Positions 23,500 to 35,600 of a stretch of DNA of 64,000 nt are shown one piece after another. Each line of letters opens with the position of its first letter. The stretch's first letter is position 1. Under the pieces are notes generated by a model. It worked only from the letters and a program-made list of their open reading frames with translations, had not been told where the DNA came from and made no database searches. A program made the translations under genes and the position numbers. This DNA comes from Phylloscopus collybita (Eukaryota > Chordata > Aves > Passeriformes > Phylloscopidae), in the NCBI GenBank assembly GCA_027886175.1, contig JAJNNQ010000126.1, positions 2,916,001 through 2,980,000 of the forward strand, read 5' to 3'.

Positions 23500-25619
23500 C
23501 TGTCAGGCAAAGCATTGTTACTCTTTACACTTTCCTGTTGCTTTTCCACAGTCCACATAGCTCCCCATCCTGCAGCCTTCGCTCCTCTCAAGCACTCTGG
23601 CATGTTGCACAGAGAGGCTCATCCTCTTTAGTTGTGCTCTTTCACCATTAACCTAAAGTAAACAGAGTGGGGGTTGCTGCTTGAGGGCTGCATTTAGCTA
23701 TGCTTCTTATTCCTACAGCTTATTTTCTGGCATCAATTCAAATGTATACCTGAGCAAGGGAAATCCATGTGAGAATGATTCCTGCAATGCTGTCTGAAAT
23801 CAATAGTAAAGTTGTCACTGAATTCAGTGGGAACAGGGCAGAAACTGGAATACTAGGATGTTAAGGAAACCTGACTGACTAACTGACTAGCAAAATAACT
23901 TAACTGATAATTGATATCAATTCAGAAAAGGGGACTGTGAATAGCCAGCAACACAGTTTAGGGTATGACATAATATTTCCACCAAGCTCAGCCTGCAAGT
24001 CAAAATATGGTTTATGTTCATTGTCATTGATGACTGTCATTCTGAGGAGAGGGAAGAATGTCATCAAATGTCATTGATACCTGGGGTGGGTAAATTCCCA
24101 TGAAAAAAAGTCTCAAACTAGATAGTCAACAAATCTTAAAGGTCTTTTGGGTAGCATCGCTTACCCAAAAGCGATAGGCTTTGGGTGTACCCCACAAGTG
24201 TTCTTGGGTTCTGAGCTCCTGGCTCTTCCAAATCTCAGTTGTGGTGTACAGCAGGCAGCTCAAATCCCCAACTTAAATTTCCTAACCATTAATAGAAAGG
24301 AAAAGAGACTTGAGAGTATTGCAATGAATGCAGAAAACTGGCTGTCATTAAGTGAGGATTTAGGACACACTCATCTGCAACTAGGTGGATTATGCTCTGG
24401 AAGGCAGTGAGGTCTCGTCCAGAAGTGCAGTCTAAACAGCAAGAAAGGCTGCATGGTTGAGTGATGAAATGCAGTCTGCTTCATTTTTCTTCTACTGAGC
24501 CTATCTTCAAGGTTGTCCTCGAAGATAGCCACCAGCAGAGCACTGTGGCAGTGGGCAAACATGCAAATACCTAGCAGATGCAGGATGTAAGCCACAACTT
24601 GATTTGTGAACAGTGACAACTAGTGGGGAAAACATTTACCTAGAAAGTTGTTACTACCAGGGCCAACACGGGCTCACTGTGGAAAACTGAAAATACTTTG
24701 TCAAATAGATTGACAATCTCAGCCCAGTTTCTTGATGGACTGGTGACTGTCTATATTGCCATAATTGCAATGACCCATGAACTGCATCAAGCGAGGCAGA
24801 GGCTAAAGACTCAAAGTCTCTCTAAACTGAGGCATTTTAGCTGTGAAACCATCACTTATGAATAAACTGAAATCTAATTCATGAAAGTGCTTCAAAAGCA
24901 TTAAGAACCATAAATAAGGCATTCAGACCATTTTGTCGTACACCATCACAATCCTTGCACCAACCATGCTTCATCTTTCTAGTATTTTTACATTGCTCAC
25001 TAAAACTAGGTGGTGAAACAGTGGTCAAATATCAGGTACTGTTCTAAGAGGAAGAAAAGGTATATACACAAGTGTTCCTTGGTGACTGAGTTTCCAGATA
25101 AATGCTTTATTAGGCAGGAAGCATACTGCTTGAATGACATTACCAATTCTTGAAGGATTTATTATGTGCCATTTAAAACAGAGAGATTTAAACTAAAACC
25201 TTGCAAAGACTTAAACCCCCCATATTTAGCTTTACACCTCCTACATAGTTTCACTGAGGTCAATGGAACTATTCACCATAGAAAGCTAAGAAGGTGTGTA
25301 AATCTCTGTAGCATTAAACATTTTTCTTGATTATCTCCCCAGGGACTGGAAAAGGGGATTGGCAGCTATCAGACACCTAGGGTAAAATGGCAACTTGTGT
25401 CATTGAATATTGGCTTGATTGAAAAGCGGCATTAAGAATTGTGAAACAATTCTGGCCTTTTTCCCCTAACTTGCAGTGGGTGCTATGTTGCTCTAAACTG
25501 CTCCGTTCAGTACCCCCAAACAACTGAGATTTGCTCCCCCATGACTTTTTGACTGTCAAAATAAGTATTTGTAACTTTCTTTTCTTCAGTATTTAGCACA
25601 ACTGGGGTTGCTCTGTGTG
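23500..25619. other. Intergenic, nothing recognised apart from a short hairpin
   Basis: AT-rich, no gene. A perfect 10-bp inverted repeat with an 8-nt loop lies at 24144-24171 (CTTTTGGGTA ... TACCCAAAAG). It has no downstream T-run or other sign of function. Confidence 0.4.
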
Positions 25620-26042
25620 TGTAACGTCCATACGGGAGGCTGCCTGGGTCGCGAGGGAGCTGAAGCACCGACAGCGATCCTTCTTCTCCTCATCCTTCTT
25701 CTCATCCTTCTCCCCACCCTCCTCCGTTTCCCCCCTCCCACCCCAGGTGGACACATCCCGGTGGTCGCAGGCGCTTCTTAAGACGCTGCCGAGGAGGGGA
25801 AGGGGCTTAGCGGGTCTGGGGACCCCGGAGGCAGCGCGGGGAGCTGGCGGGGGGTGACGGGGAGGCGCCGCAGGGGCGGGAGTGGCCGGGGCAGCGCCAG
25901 CGGCGGGGGGAGGCGCCGGTGCCGGCGGCGCAGGGGCGGCGGCCCCGCAGCCCGGGCGGGCGGGCGGCAGGTGGGAGAGGAGCGGAGAGGAGCGGAGAGG
26001 AGAGGAGCGGAGCGGAGCGGCGGTGCAGCGGGGAGGGAAGGG
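25620..26042 (+). promoter_or_regulatory. PDE8B: PDE8B promoter and 5' UTR region (CpG island 3)
   Basis: CpG-dense DNA begins at about 25770 and continues past exon 1 to about 26690. No TATA box is evident, in keeping with a CpG-island promoter. A polypyrimidine tract (about 25680-25745, CTTCTTCTCC-type) precedes the island. A purine-rich run of GGAGC/GGAGAGG units (about 25971-26040) immediately precedes the start codon and would lie in the 5' UTR. The transcription start cannot be fixed from sequence alone. Confidence 0.75.
25971..26040 (+). repeat. GGAGA/GCGGA-type imperfect tandem repeat in the 5' UTR
   Basis: Tandem copies of AGGAGCGGAG and GAGCGG give a purine-only stretch followed by GCGGAGCGGAGCGG units just upstream of the PDE8B ATG. 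Such runs are prone to length change and can form unusual DNA or G-rich RNA structures. Confidence 0.75.
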
Positions 26043-26354
26043 ATGGGCTGCGCACCCAGCATCCATGTCTCGCATAGCGGTGTGATATACTGCCGGGACT
26101 CGGAGGAGTCCAACTCCCCCCACCAGACCACCACCATCTCGCAGGGCAACACCACCCTGCACGGCCTCTTCGTTAAGACAGACGCGGCCGACTCCATCCC
26201 CTCCGTCCTCGCCTACCAGAGCCGGCAGCCGCCGCCCTCCGCCGGCCCCCGCCGCAAGGAGCGCAGGGAGTCCGGCGGCGCCTCCGCCCGGTCCAGGACG
26301 CCCCACTGCTGCAGCGTCGAGGCGGAGACCCAGACCAGCAGCTCCAGCGGCAAG
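26043..26354 (+). CDS. PDE8B: PDE8B coding exon 1: N-terminus of high-affinity cAMP phosphodiesterase 8B
   Basis: PDE8B hydrolyses cAMP to 5'-AMP with high affinity and is insensitive to IBMX. This exon gives the first 104 residues. The start is fixed by [10 protein letters not shown], identical to the known PDE8B N-terminus; Gly2 and Cys3 form an MGC motif of the kind used for myristoylation and palmitoylation, so membrane attachment is likely (inference). GVIYCRDS follows at residues 13-20, then a Ser/Thr-rich stretch, a Pro/Arg-rich linker (about 60-85), and the conserved HCCS.EAETQT segment at 88-98. The linker differs most from mammals. The exon ends GGCAAG then GTAAGC, a consensus donor in phase 0. 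It lies inside a CpG island and continues with exon 2 at 57881. The open frame running on into the intron is not coding. Confidence 0.95.
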
Positions 26355-26690
26355 GTAAGCGTCGCCGCTCCCGGAGGGATCTCCGGCTGTGCCGGTGCGG
26401 GTCCCCGCCGGCCGCGGCAGAGGGAGGACGGTGCGCGGAGCCAGCGCCTCCCCCGCCGGAGGATGCTCGGCGGGCGGGATGCAGCTGGCAGGAGCGGTGC
26501 CCTAGTGCCCACTGACTCACCGCAGCTGCGGCGGCCGGGCCGGGCCGGGCTGGCACTGCTGCGGGGGGGCCGCCTCGCCTGGAGCTCGCCGGGGGGGAGC
26601 AACAGCCGCCGGGCCCCTGGGGCTCTCTCCGCCTCTTGTCTGCCCCGAGCCCACAGCCTTGGTGCCGCTCCTGCGCTGGGACCGGTCATG

Positions 26691-27964
26691 CACACCCAGC
26701 GAGCGGGGAAAGGGTTTGTTTCGAGCTCTGTGACTGATGGCAGAGAGTGGGCGCCTCTGGGAGAGGCGGAATAGAAGCTGCCCCCCGAGTAATTGAGTAA
26801 TTCTCAACTGCAACAAGCCCGTACTTGGTGCTGGCTTTACTTCACCCCTTTTTCTTCCCGCCGCTATCTGGTTAGAAGGCACTGTTGCTGCTAGGCGTGG
26901 ATGTTCGGCTGAGGACCGAGGCACTGTGATCTGCACACGTATGCTAATGCACCTTGCTGGAGTAGGGCTGTGGAGATGCTTCTGGAGCAGCGGGCGAGGG
27001 CTGTGTCTGTAGGGTACCTGGAAGGCTTGGGTCCCCCTCTCAGTGGCTGAGGCAGGCACTGCTGCAACCTGCCTGTCAACGTCTTCACTTAAGTTTAGCA
27101 CTTGAAAAGAGATCATTGCGCTGGATTTTTTTCTTCCATGATGTTTGTTCGGTTTGTTGGTTTTGATTTTTTTTTTTTTTTTATATATATATCAGAGTAG
27201 GTTTTTTTCATTAACTTCCCTGGAAGCCTTTTAGAAATTAAATTTTGCTTTGTTGCCCCCTTCCAAAGTTTATTGACAAAAAGAAACAAACTGGTGTCAT
27301 GATCCTAGCTGCACCTCTGGTCACTTTTCTGTTGTACTAAGAAAGCAGGATATCATGTCACAAAGTAACCCTAGTATTTTGTTAGAATATCAGTAAGAAA
27401 TTCCAAAGTTATAAAATGATCCTTAATAATTTAAAAATTCGGAAGTCATCATAGGGAAAATGTAAGTGGGTGAAATCACGCAAAAAAACCCCAATACTCC
27501 CACAGCCCGTTGTCAGTTTGTTGGTTCAAGTGCTGAGAAACTTGAGAATTGTCTGCAGTCACATTGACTCTTTTACTCCTTCAGATTAAGAACCTGCATC
27601 ATCAACAACTGGGACAAAATTCAAGCATGACTGGAGTAAAACAATTCTTGTATTTCTTGGATTTGTAGCTTTTTTTTTTTTTTTACTTGTCAGAGTGCAA
27701 TACTTAAGGCAAAATGTGATTTCTTTTTTTATGTAGAGGAGAACAAAGTTAAAACACTTTCAAAATTGTTAAAAGTTGAGAATTGAAAAAAAAATTGAAA
27801 GAATTGAAAAAAGGTTTTTTAGAGTCATAACTTGGTTCTCAATAGTTGTTTATTATATCTTATTACGTTATGTGCTTTTATAAACAAATATATTCCTCAG
27901 CTTTCTGGTTATTTAAACTGAATGTATTTCAGATGCTTTTGAACTTTCTGATTGGTATTGTAAT
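26691..27964. other. Intron 1 stretch without recognised elements
   Basis: A decline in GC from the CpG island, then AT-rich DNA. A T-run passing into TATATATATAT lies at about 27169-27192, and a second T-run at about 27670-27684. Nothing else identified. Confidence 0.5.
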
Positions 27965-28720
27965 GTTATGGGTTCAACAAAGCCCAGTGCTGGGCCCTGC
28001 CCTTGGGTCACAACAACCCCAGGCAGGGCCACAGGCTGGGGCAGAGTGGCTGGAAAGGACCTGGGGGTGCTGCTGACAGCAGCTGAACATGAGCCAGGCT
28101 GTGCCCAGGTGGCCAAGGAGGCCAAGGGCATCCTGGCCTGGATCAGCAATGGTGTGGCCAGCAGGAGCAGGGCAGGGATTGTCCCCCTGTGCTGGGCACT
28201 GGTGAGGCCACACCTCAAATCCTGCGTCCAGTTTTGAGCTCTTCACTACAAGTCATTGAGGTGCTGGAGTGAGTCCAGGGAAGGGAATCAGAGCTGGTGA
28301 AGGGTCTGGAGCACAAGTCCTGTGAAGAAGAGCTGAGGGAGCTGGGGGTGTCCAGCCTGGGGAAAAGGAAGCTCAAGGGGGACCTTCCTGTTCTCTATGA
28401 CTGTCTGAAAGGAGGTGTAGCCAGGTAGGGGTTGGTATATTCTCCCAGGCAACAAGAGACAGGATGAAAGGAAACAGCCTCAAACTGCTCCAGGGGAGGT
28501 TCAGGTGAGACATCAAGAAGAATTTCTTCACATAAATAATTGTTAAGCATTGGAAGGGACTACCCAGGAAAGTGATAAACTCACCATCCCTGGAATTGTT
28601 CAGGAAATGACTGGATGGGGCACTTTGTGCCATGGTCTAGTTGACAGGGTGATGTTATGTCATAGGCTGGACTTGATCTCAAAAGTCTTTTCCAACCTAG
28701 TTAATTCTGGGATTCTCTGA
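27965..28720 (+). mobile_element. CR1 LINE 3' portion (plus orientation)
   Basis: It starts within the end of ORF2 (GGTTCAACAAAGCCCAGTGC..., decayed FNKAKCRVLPLG-type code). It proceeds through AAGGACCTGGGGGTGCTG, GTGGCCAGCAGGAGCAGGG and GAGCTGGGGGTGTCCAGCCTGG. It ends with TTTTCCAACCTAGTTAATTCTGGGATTCTCTGA at 28720, the CR1 3' terminus. Relative to the usual sequence a short segment is missing near 28055. No intact frame remains. Confidence 0.9.
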
Positions 28721-28839
28721 AAAGATGTCCAAGATCAAATCCAATCTTTGACCAGTCACCCCTGTATCAACAAGATCATGGCACAAAGTGCCCCATCCAG
28801 TCTTTTCCAGCCTGAATGATTCTGGGGTTCAGTGATTAT
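28721..28839. mobile_element. Small CR1 remnants in opposite orientations
   Basis: At about 28735-28800 (AATCCAATCTTTGACCAGTCACC ... GGCACAAAGTGCCCCATCCAG) lies CR1 3' sequence in minus orientation. It is followed at about 28803-28839 by TTTTCCAGCCTGAATGATTCTGGGGTTCAGTGATT, a CR1 tail in plus orientation. Both abut the larger CR1 copy ending at 28720. Confidence 0.6.
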
Positions 28840-29219
28840 TTTTGATAGCTTCAGTTCTTTTTACAAATTACGGGTTTGTTAGGTTTCTGGGGTTTTTAAA
28901 GTTATTTAACAACTGTTGCAATTATATAGTAGAAATATTTCCATTCTTATAATAATTAAGATCTGTAAAAATATTTGAATTTTTTTTTTTTTTAAATTGA
29001 GTTAAGGCTGCCATTCTTACTGCCAGTCCTGGCATGATTTTGTACATCACACTTAAGTATTGACTAAAACAGGGTTGGATTATTACAGAACTATCATAAA
29101 GGCAAAATAGTATATTATGTGACCGATTATAAGAAGCGGAAAAGTGTGGAAACATGTTTCTGCAGTAGTACATGATAACAATATTTATTTCCATAAATGC
29201 TCAGAGGTGAAGAAAAATA
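28840..29219. other. Intron 1 stretch without recognised elements
   Basis: AT-rich DNA with a T-run at about 28981-28993. Nothing recognised. Confidence 0.45.
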
Positions 29220-29642
29220 TTCTTTATTTTGGCATGGAAAGCATGTCTAGCAATACCATGTGGTTTTAGCTGCTGTAATGCTTGCTTGCATGTATTAGCT
29301 ATATTGGATATTCCATACCATATGGCATCACACTCGGGACAAGAAGGAGGAAGGCAGGGGGACATTTGGAGTGGTGGTGTTTGTCTTCCCAGGTAGCCAC
29401 TGCACATGGTGAGCCCTGCTCTCCTGGTGATGGCTTTACACCTGCCTGCCCATGGGAAGGGGTGACTGTTAATTCCTTGTTTTGCTTTGCTCATGTATAC
29501 ACCCCTTACTTTACCTATTAAAGTGTCAAAATTCATGAGTTGTTTCACTTTTACTCATCAGATTCTCTCCCCATCCTGTGGGTGGTGGAGTGAGTGAGCA
29601 GCTGCCTGGGGCTTAGTTGCCATCTGGGGTTAAACGACCACA
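29220..29642 (+). mobile_element. Partial avian ERV LTR, 3' part (plus orientation)
   Basis: It ends at 29642 with GGCTTAGTTGCCATCTGGGGTTAAACGACCACA, the usual 3' end of a songbird ERV LTR. Just upstream, ACCTATTAAAGTGTCAAAATTCATGAGTTGTTTC and ACTCATCAGATTCTCTCCCCATCC match the polyadenylation and R/U5 region of such LTRs. Inward, segments such as GCAATACCATGTGGTTTTAG and GGATATTCCATACCATATGG fit the U3 part. The 5' end is truncated or too decayed to place exactly. No retroviral genes are attached. Confidence 0.75.
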
Positions 29643-32600
29643 AAATCTCATCTAAGTGTATTAGGGGACAAAGCCAATATACTGGTCAAATAGCTGTTAG
29701 CACTATTATATAATAAAATAATTTCCAGTTGTGGAACAGCTCAAACCACATAAACCATGTTGCTTGGTGTGTCTTCATTTTGTGTCCTAAGCTGCTCTTT
29801 AGTTGTTTACACAATCAAGTATTGCACTATTTACATTTGATCCTGCCTTTATACAGTGTTTTAAAACTCATCCACACCATGGTATGAAACTACCATTAAG
29901 ATAAATCAACCTTTAATAATTTCGACCCTATTCCTTTCAAAAATAAAATAAAAGCCAACCAAACAAAAAATGATCCCATGTCACTTAAAATAAATGGCTT
30001 ATCTAAACCTTACTTTCAAAGTCTATTTGATCGGTATTCATTTGGCTTGAGGTCAGTGTTACAAAAGAAAAAAATTTGTTTTGTTTTCTTTTTTCCTTTC
30101 CTTATTGAAAAGTTCTGAACTGTTCAGAGCATTGGGATGTGTTGGTTCCATCCCACTCACAGCGTTTATGAGTAACCATTCAGCAGTTCTGGTGGGTGAG
30201 TGTGTTTCTTTCAATCTTGAAAGCTTGGTAAACAATTATCTACAAGTTTCCTGACAAAAATCTCAAGTGGACTTGCTAAGGGTTGAATGACACATCTGTA
30301 CCTCGATTTAGGAGAAGAACCACAGTTTCTGGTGCCCAGCCATACACTCTGTTATTGAGGTACTTGGGTGGAAGCACTCAACTGAAAAAAAAACCCCAGA
30401 CATTCCTTCCCCTTGCAGCCTCCTTAACAAAGCCAAACTGTGTCAAGAAAAGAAAGAGCATTAATGTCTCAGATGCTCCGTCAGCTTTGTATAAACATAT
30501 CAGGCATTTAGCTTCCATCACAGACACACAACAGGGAGCTGAGAAGATGCTGACTGTGAATGGCTGCTTGACCCATTGCTCAATTATTGCTGGTCCTGAA
30601 GTGCAGCAGTACCAACTGGTTACCCAGAAGTAAACAGTTTTTTGGACACGTCCTTGGGGATTGGAAAATGTAAAAAATGCTTACCTTATATATGCTTGCA
30701 CATCTTTTAACTATGGCCAACCCTTAAGCAGAAGTTGTGACTAGTTCTGCTTTTCTTTAATATCTTGAGACAGCATTAATGAAACTTTACAGTGACAGAC
30801 AAGTTTCAAAGCTCATGTTGCTAACATATTAGCTAGATGGGAAAAAGCCTCCAAACAGCTTGCAGTCTTCCATTGATTGCTTTATCATATTTTTCTTCTT
30901 GAAATTACAAGAACAGCAGATGTAATGATTTGGTTTCTCTTATGCTGTGTTCTTGTGGAAGAAAAGGACCTGTTTATGAACCTCTCGATCAGTCACAATA
31001 GGAATAGGTTTTGCCAGTTTTGAGGCTTTTCTGTAGCAAAATAATTACTAGAAGCAAAGCTCAGAATTAAGCAAAAATACGGTGGGACAGTATTTCTTAC
31101 CAGCGTTGGTCTGTGTTAAGTTCCAAGGGGGAAGTGTTGGGACATACCCTTCTCTCCAAAGGGTCAAGGACCTAACTTTTAGATTTATTTTTTTTTTTCA
31201 ATGTTGGGGAAAAAGTCAAAGACTGCAGCTGCCAAATACAAAGTGGAGAACATGGAGAAATCCAGGCCCTGAGTGAATTGTATCAGGTCCATAGGTCCTG
31301 TAGAAATGCAGGCATAAGTATTGCCTTGATTTCAAATACAGTTGTCTTTCAAGCAGTACCATGTGTAAGAAAATTCAGTGTACTTCTTGCACTTGTGGTT
31401 TTGTTTGAGGTGTACTATGGTTTTACTGGCTGCTAGTAAGTTCTGTGGCATGTGGAACATGCCAGATGTGGTGTAAACTTGGAAAATAAACCTCCCAGCT
31501 CTGTAACTTAATGTGATGAAGGTCCATTTCACAACTCAGTAGGACACCTGAGACATAAGACACCTCTTAAACCTAGCTGAGGTCTGCAGAGTTGGCATAA
31601 AAAAATTGAGCAGGCCAGAAAGTGTTGAAATATGTTACAGTGCAGGACCTTGTTAATGTAGGCTAGCTGTTGTCTGGGAGGTTCTGGCCTGAGTAGCTCT
31701 TACCATAAAGAAAATTGCTAGTATAGAAGTGCTCTTCTGTGACTAAGCCCAGACATCTTAAATGAAAACAGTAAAGGGACTTCTGCTGCTCTGTGTCTGA
31801 TCTTTCCATTCCTCCTTCAAATGATGCAGGTAAACTTTGGCAAGCACTGTAGTTATGCTCTTAAGCAATGCTAGACATAAGAACTGTTACAGGACAGATA
31901 AAACCATTTCTTCAGAGAATATTAAACCACCTGGCAAAGAGAAGCCTGATGAATGACTTTACTTTGAGTCACACAACATTTTGGACTTCCAAAACTGCTC
32001 TGGATGATATGCATTTATATCACTAAATACAAAATGAGCATATGTGCATGCGCACACACGTGTGTAAGAAAAGAGAATTGCTGAATGCTTGTAAGAGAAC
32101 AACGAGCCTAAATCCTTCCATCATTAGAACTCAACAGGTCCAGGACCCCTCTGAGTCCTTCAGTAAAGATTTATTTTGGAACTTTGGCTTTAAGTGCCCA
32201 AAATACCAATTGGTTTTAAACTGATTACTAGCAGCATCAGTTTTCCACATTTTACTGTTTGCTATGCCCAGAATGAGACTGAGGTTTTATCTTCTGAGGA
32301 GCTTGGTGTGAATCTTTCAACATTTTCTCTATTGTACATGTAACTTTTCTAAAAGTGCCTGTAGTGAACACTGGATGTACCTGTGTTGCTGCTAGAAAAT
32401 AGCATGTGAAGTGTTTTATGGTGCAGCAGAGTTTACCTCTTTTTGGTGAGTCTTGTCAAACCCAGGATTACAGCTTAAGGAAATCAACAATCACATTTAC
32501 TCATGTAAAGATGAAGGTACAGAGAGCATTGTGAAAAGCAGCCTGTGTGTTTGAAGTGGTTGGGGGCATAAGCTTACAGTCACAACTGCCACCTGATGAT

Positions 32601-35600
32601 CTCTTGTGTAGTACTGTCTCCCTCTGGCACAGATTAGTAGGTGCATTTCTAGCCCAGAAAGTCACCAGCCTTGCAGGTCAGCAACACAACACCTGGCTGT
32701 CCCCTTGCTTCTCTGAGGGCATCTTCTCTGGGGCATTCTCACAGGCCATAAAGTAGAATGAGTTCATTCTGCTGGAGCTTCCACAGCTCCCCCAAAACAC
32801 CAGTGCTTTAGGCTTATGAAGCTTGAGTCACCTTTCCCTCTATGAGAGGAAGAAGCGCTGTCCAAAAGTACATTTTTAATTCTGAGTTAAGGTGACATTC
32901 TGTACAGCTGTTTGGTGGCAGTGTCTACTCCAGGTAACTTTCTTCACTTCAGAGAACCATTAGTCCATTTGCTGATGAACTTTATTTTTCCCTTTCAGTT
33001 CAGCCATTTGTGTCAACCACAGCCACATCCTTCATCCAATTATTTATAAATGTCTTTCTCACCCGTGTTGTCAGCTATAAAAGAACAAAATGCATTAGAG
33101 ACATGCTGTTCCTTTGTATTACCTCTGACTCTTTGAATAGTGAGCTACTCTGGAGAATAGTTTTTAAAAATCCCTGTATATCTCTACCCTGTATATCTCT
33201 GACTTTGCTATCCAATGTCAGATATTTCGTATCTTGGATGTAGAAAGGGTAGATTGTAGATTTATGCTGAGAAACTAAATGGTGCTACTTCAGAAACTAT
33301 ATCAATATTAAACTCTTAATAATGTGAGTTACTCACTTTGAAAATGCATATCTAATATTGATGTAGATTTACAATTCGTTAACCTTTTGCCCTGGATTCA
33401 GACTGCATCTGAAGAGACAGCTTTTGTTCCAAAAGGATGGGAAAACTGGACCAGCACAGTTGGTTTCATAGCATGGAAGAAGATCTGGGCCAGCTGGACT
33501 CCAGCACACAGAATTCAGACAATGCAGCCAAGTGTGAACACGTGTATAGATATTATTAAACCACATTTAAGTAAGAATTCCAAAGGAGCAATGGGTAGTA
33601 GCGACCCTGCAACAGTAGGCTCAGTAACATCCACTGATGAAATGGGCAGAATGGAGTTTTGAAGCAATATGGGTATTAAAAATCAAGCTATTCAACATCT
33701 GTTTGTAAGCCTAGGAGAAACTGCTCGCAGCCAGTTTGCATAAAGAGCTGCAGCCTGTCAGATTTAATTGCAATTCATTTGTGTATATTTGGAGGAGTGA
33801 GGTCTGATTCCTGTCTTGTCATAAGCATGTTTTCATCAAATAGTGATATAGTTACAGGTGGTATACCTATCAGTGCTGAAAAAAGGAACCAGTGGAATTG
33901 AATGTGGAATTGGACACGATGTCTCTGGTGTTAGCCTGGGAGCTGCTTCCAGCAGTCAATTTCCCCTTGGTTCTCAGGTTAGCTGTTTTGCCACAAGGAC
34001 AGTGAGAGAGGCTTTCCTCTTCCCCTGTCACAGATTTTCAATGCTGTACGAGGGCACAGTGGACTGGGATGTTGTCAATGCTCATTGCTCTCCTGCACTT
34101 ATCGTGTCCATTATGAAATGCAGTTTATCAAGCCATTATGTTAGCCAGAAACCAGTAAACCTCTTTTAGAAAAGGAGAGAGAAAATGAGGCTTTAGCTTT
34201 TTGTGTGTGTTCTTTTCCAAAGTTAATCAAATTTCTTCTGAGACCCCAGAATAGGTGTTAATGTGATGACTCAGATGTTTTCTGGAGAGACACCCAGCTC
34301 AAGTCTCTGTTTTGAAAGAGTCTATAAAGTTTCTCCTATGTGAGTACTCTTCTTTCTGGACTGTTGGCTGTTGTGGGTTTCTTTCTCTTGCTTTTAAGAT
34401 TGCTTCCCTGAAATCCATGCATTCCAAAGAGTCCTGCCTGATGAATCTCTACTTCCTCCTTGTCGCAAAGACAAATCTTTCTTGAACAGCTGTTTAATTT
34501 TATTGTGAAAAAAAAAACCGCACAAGATTTCAGAAAGGCTGGTTATAATACATTTCAGAATAAATCCATTCACATGTGTTAAATATTTAGGGCTGTGCTA
34601 ATGTTCCAAGCAGTGTTGTGGCTCGTGGAAGAAGTCAGTAACTGCCGTGTCAAACACCTTGCCACGGCCTTGTTTCAGGCTGCTTCATTTTGTCTCAAAT
34701 TGCAAAGTGAAGGAGACTAGGCAGCAAGACAAAAAAGTTAAGATTTTTTTTTTTGTGTTATCATGGTCATGGTGTACTGGTCTGCAGCTGCTGGACAGCG
34801 CTCCTTCCCCTTGCAGCTCTGGATGGCAGCCACAGCGTGCTGGTGGAAACTTGGGAAATCTTTGGCTGCCTTTGTTCTAAAGGTGTCAAAAAGGCCAGCT
34901 GGAGTACTGTGATGGTGTGGTGGATGGTTAGAGAAGAAAGAGATGGGTAAAGTGAAGATCTGAGATGGGCTAAGCAGGTGAGATACTCTTGCTCAAGTAG
35001 GAGAAAAGTGATCAATCTAACCTGGGCTGGAGTACTTGTGGCCCTGTGTTATGGGCTGGAGGAGGTCAGGGCAGAGACATGCCAAAGCAAATGGGGCTTA
35101 AGGGGCATGTGGGTAGCGAGGTGTTTTAGGGGAAAATAAAAGTCTTTTCTTGGTGGCACAGGATGTCTTTGACACTTGGGAGTTTGAGGAGATGTGATGT
35201 TCGAAACAAGAGTTTTCTGTCCAAATCTTAGAGCTGCACAACCGAAATGTATCTTACTGCTCAGTGCTGCTGCAACAGGAATTGCCTAGATGATGTTTCT
35301 GTGTGCAAAACTGTAGTAATGTATCCACTGCTGCCTGAAGTCACTCGATGCTCTGTGCTTGTCTCCGTTTTATTAATGAACCCATCACAATTGCAGAGGA
35401 TTCCTTCTACATCTTATAATTAAATATTTGAAAGCAAGAGAGAGGCATCTGATATTTGTCTAGACAAACTGAAGATCACTAACTACCTGTTTTCTGAGGA
35501 AAGCTTTGACAAAAGAGAGGCAAAGGTATTCTCCACAAAACCAAAATTACAACAACAAAATAACACCAAAGCAAAATGAGTAAACACTAAGAATCAAAAT

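Noticed and set aside
25593..26306. 237-codon minus-strand frame across the PDE8B promoter and exon 1
   Set aside because: It is antisense to a confirmed exon, Pro/Ala/Arg-rich as expected from CpG-rich DNA, and matches no family.
25854..26774. 306-codon + strand frame containing PDE8B exon 1
   Set aside because: Its start is a GTG, and it reads through a consensus donor at 26355 into intron; only 26043-26354 is supported as coding.
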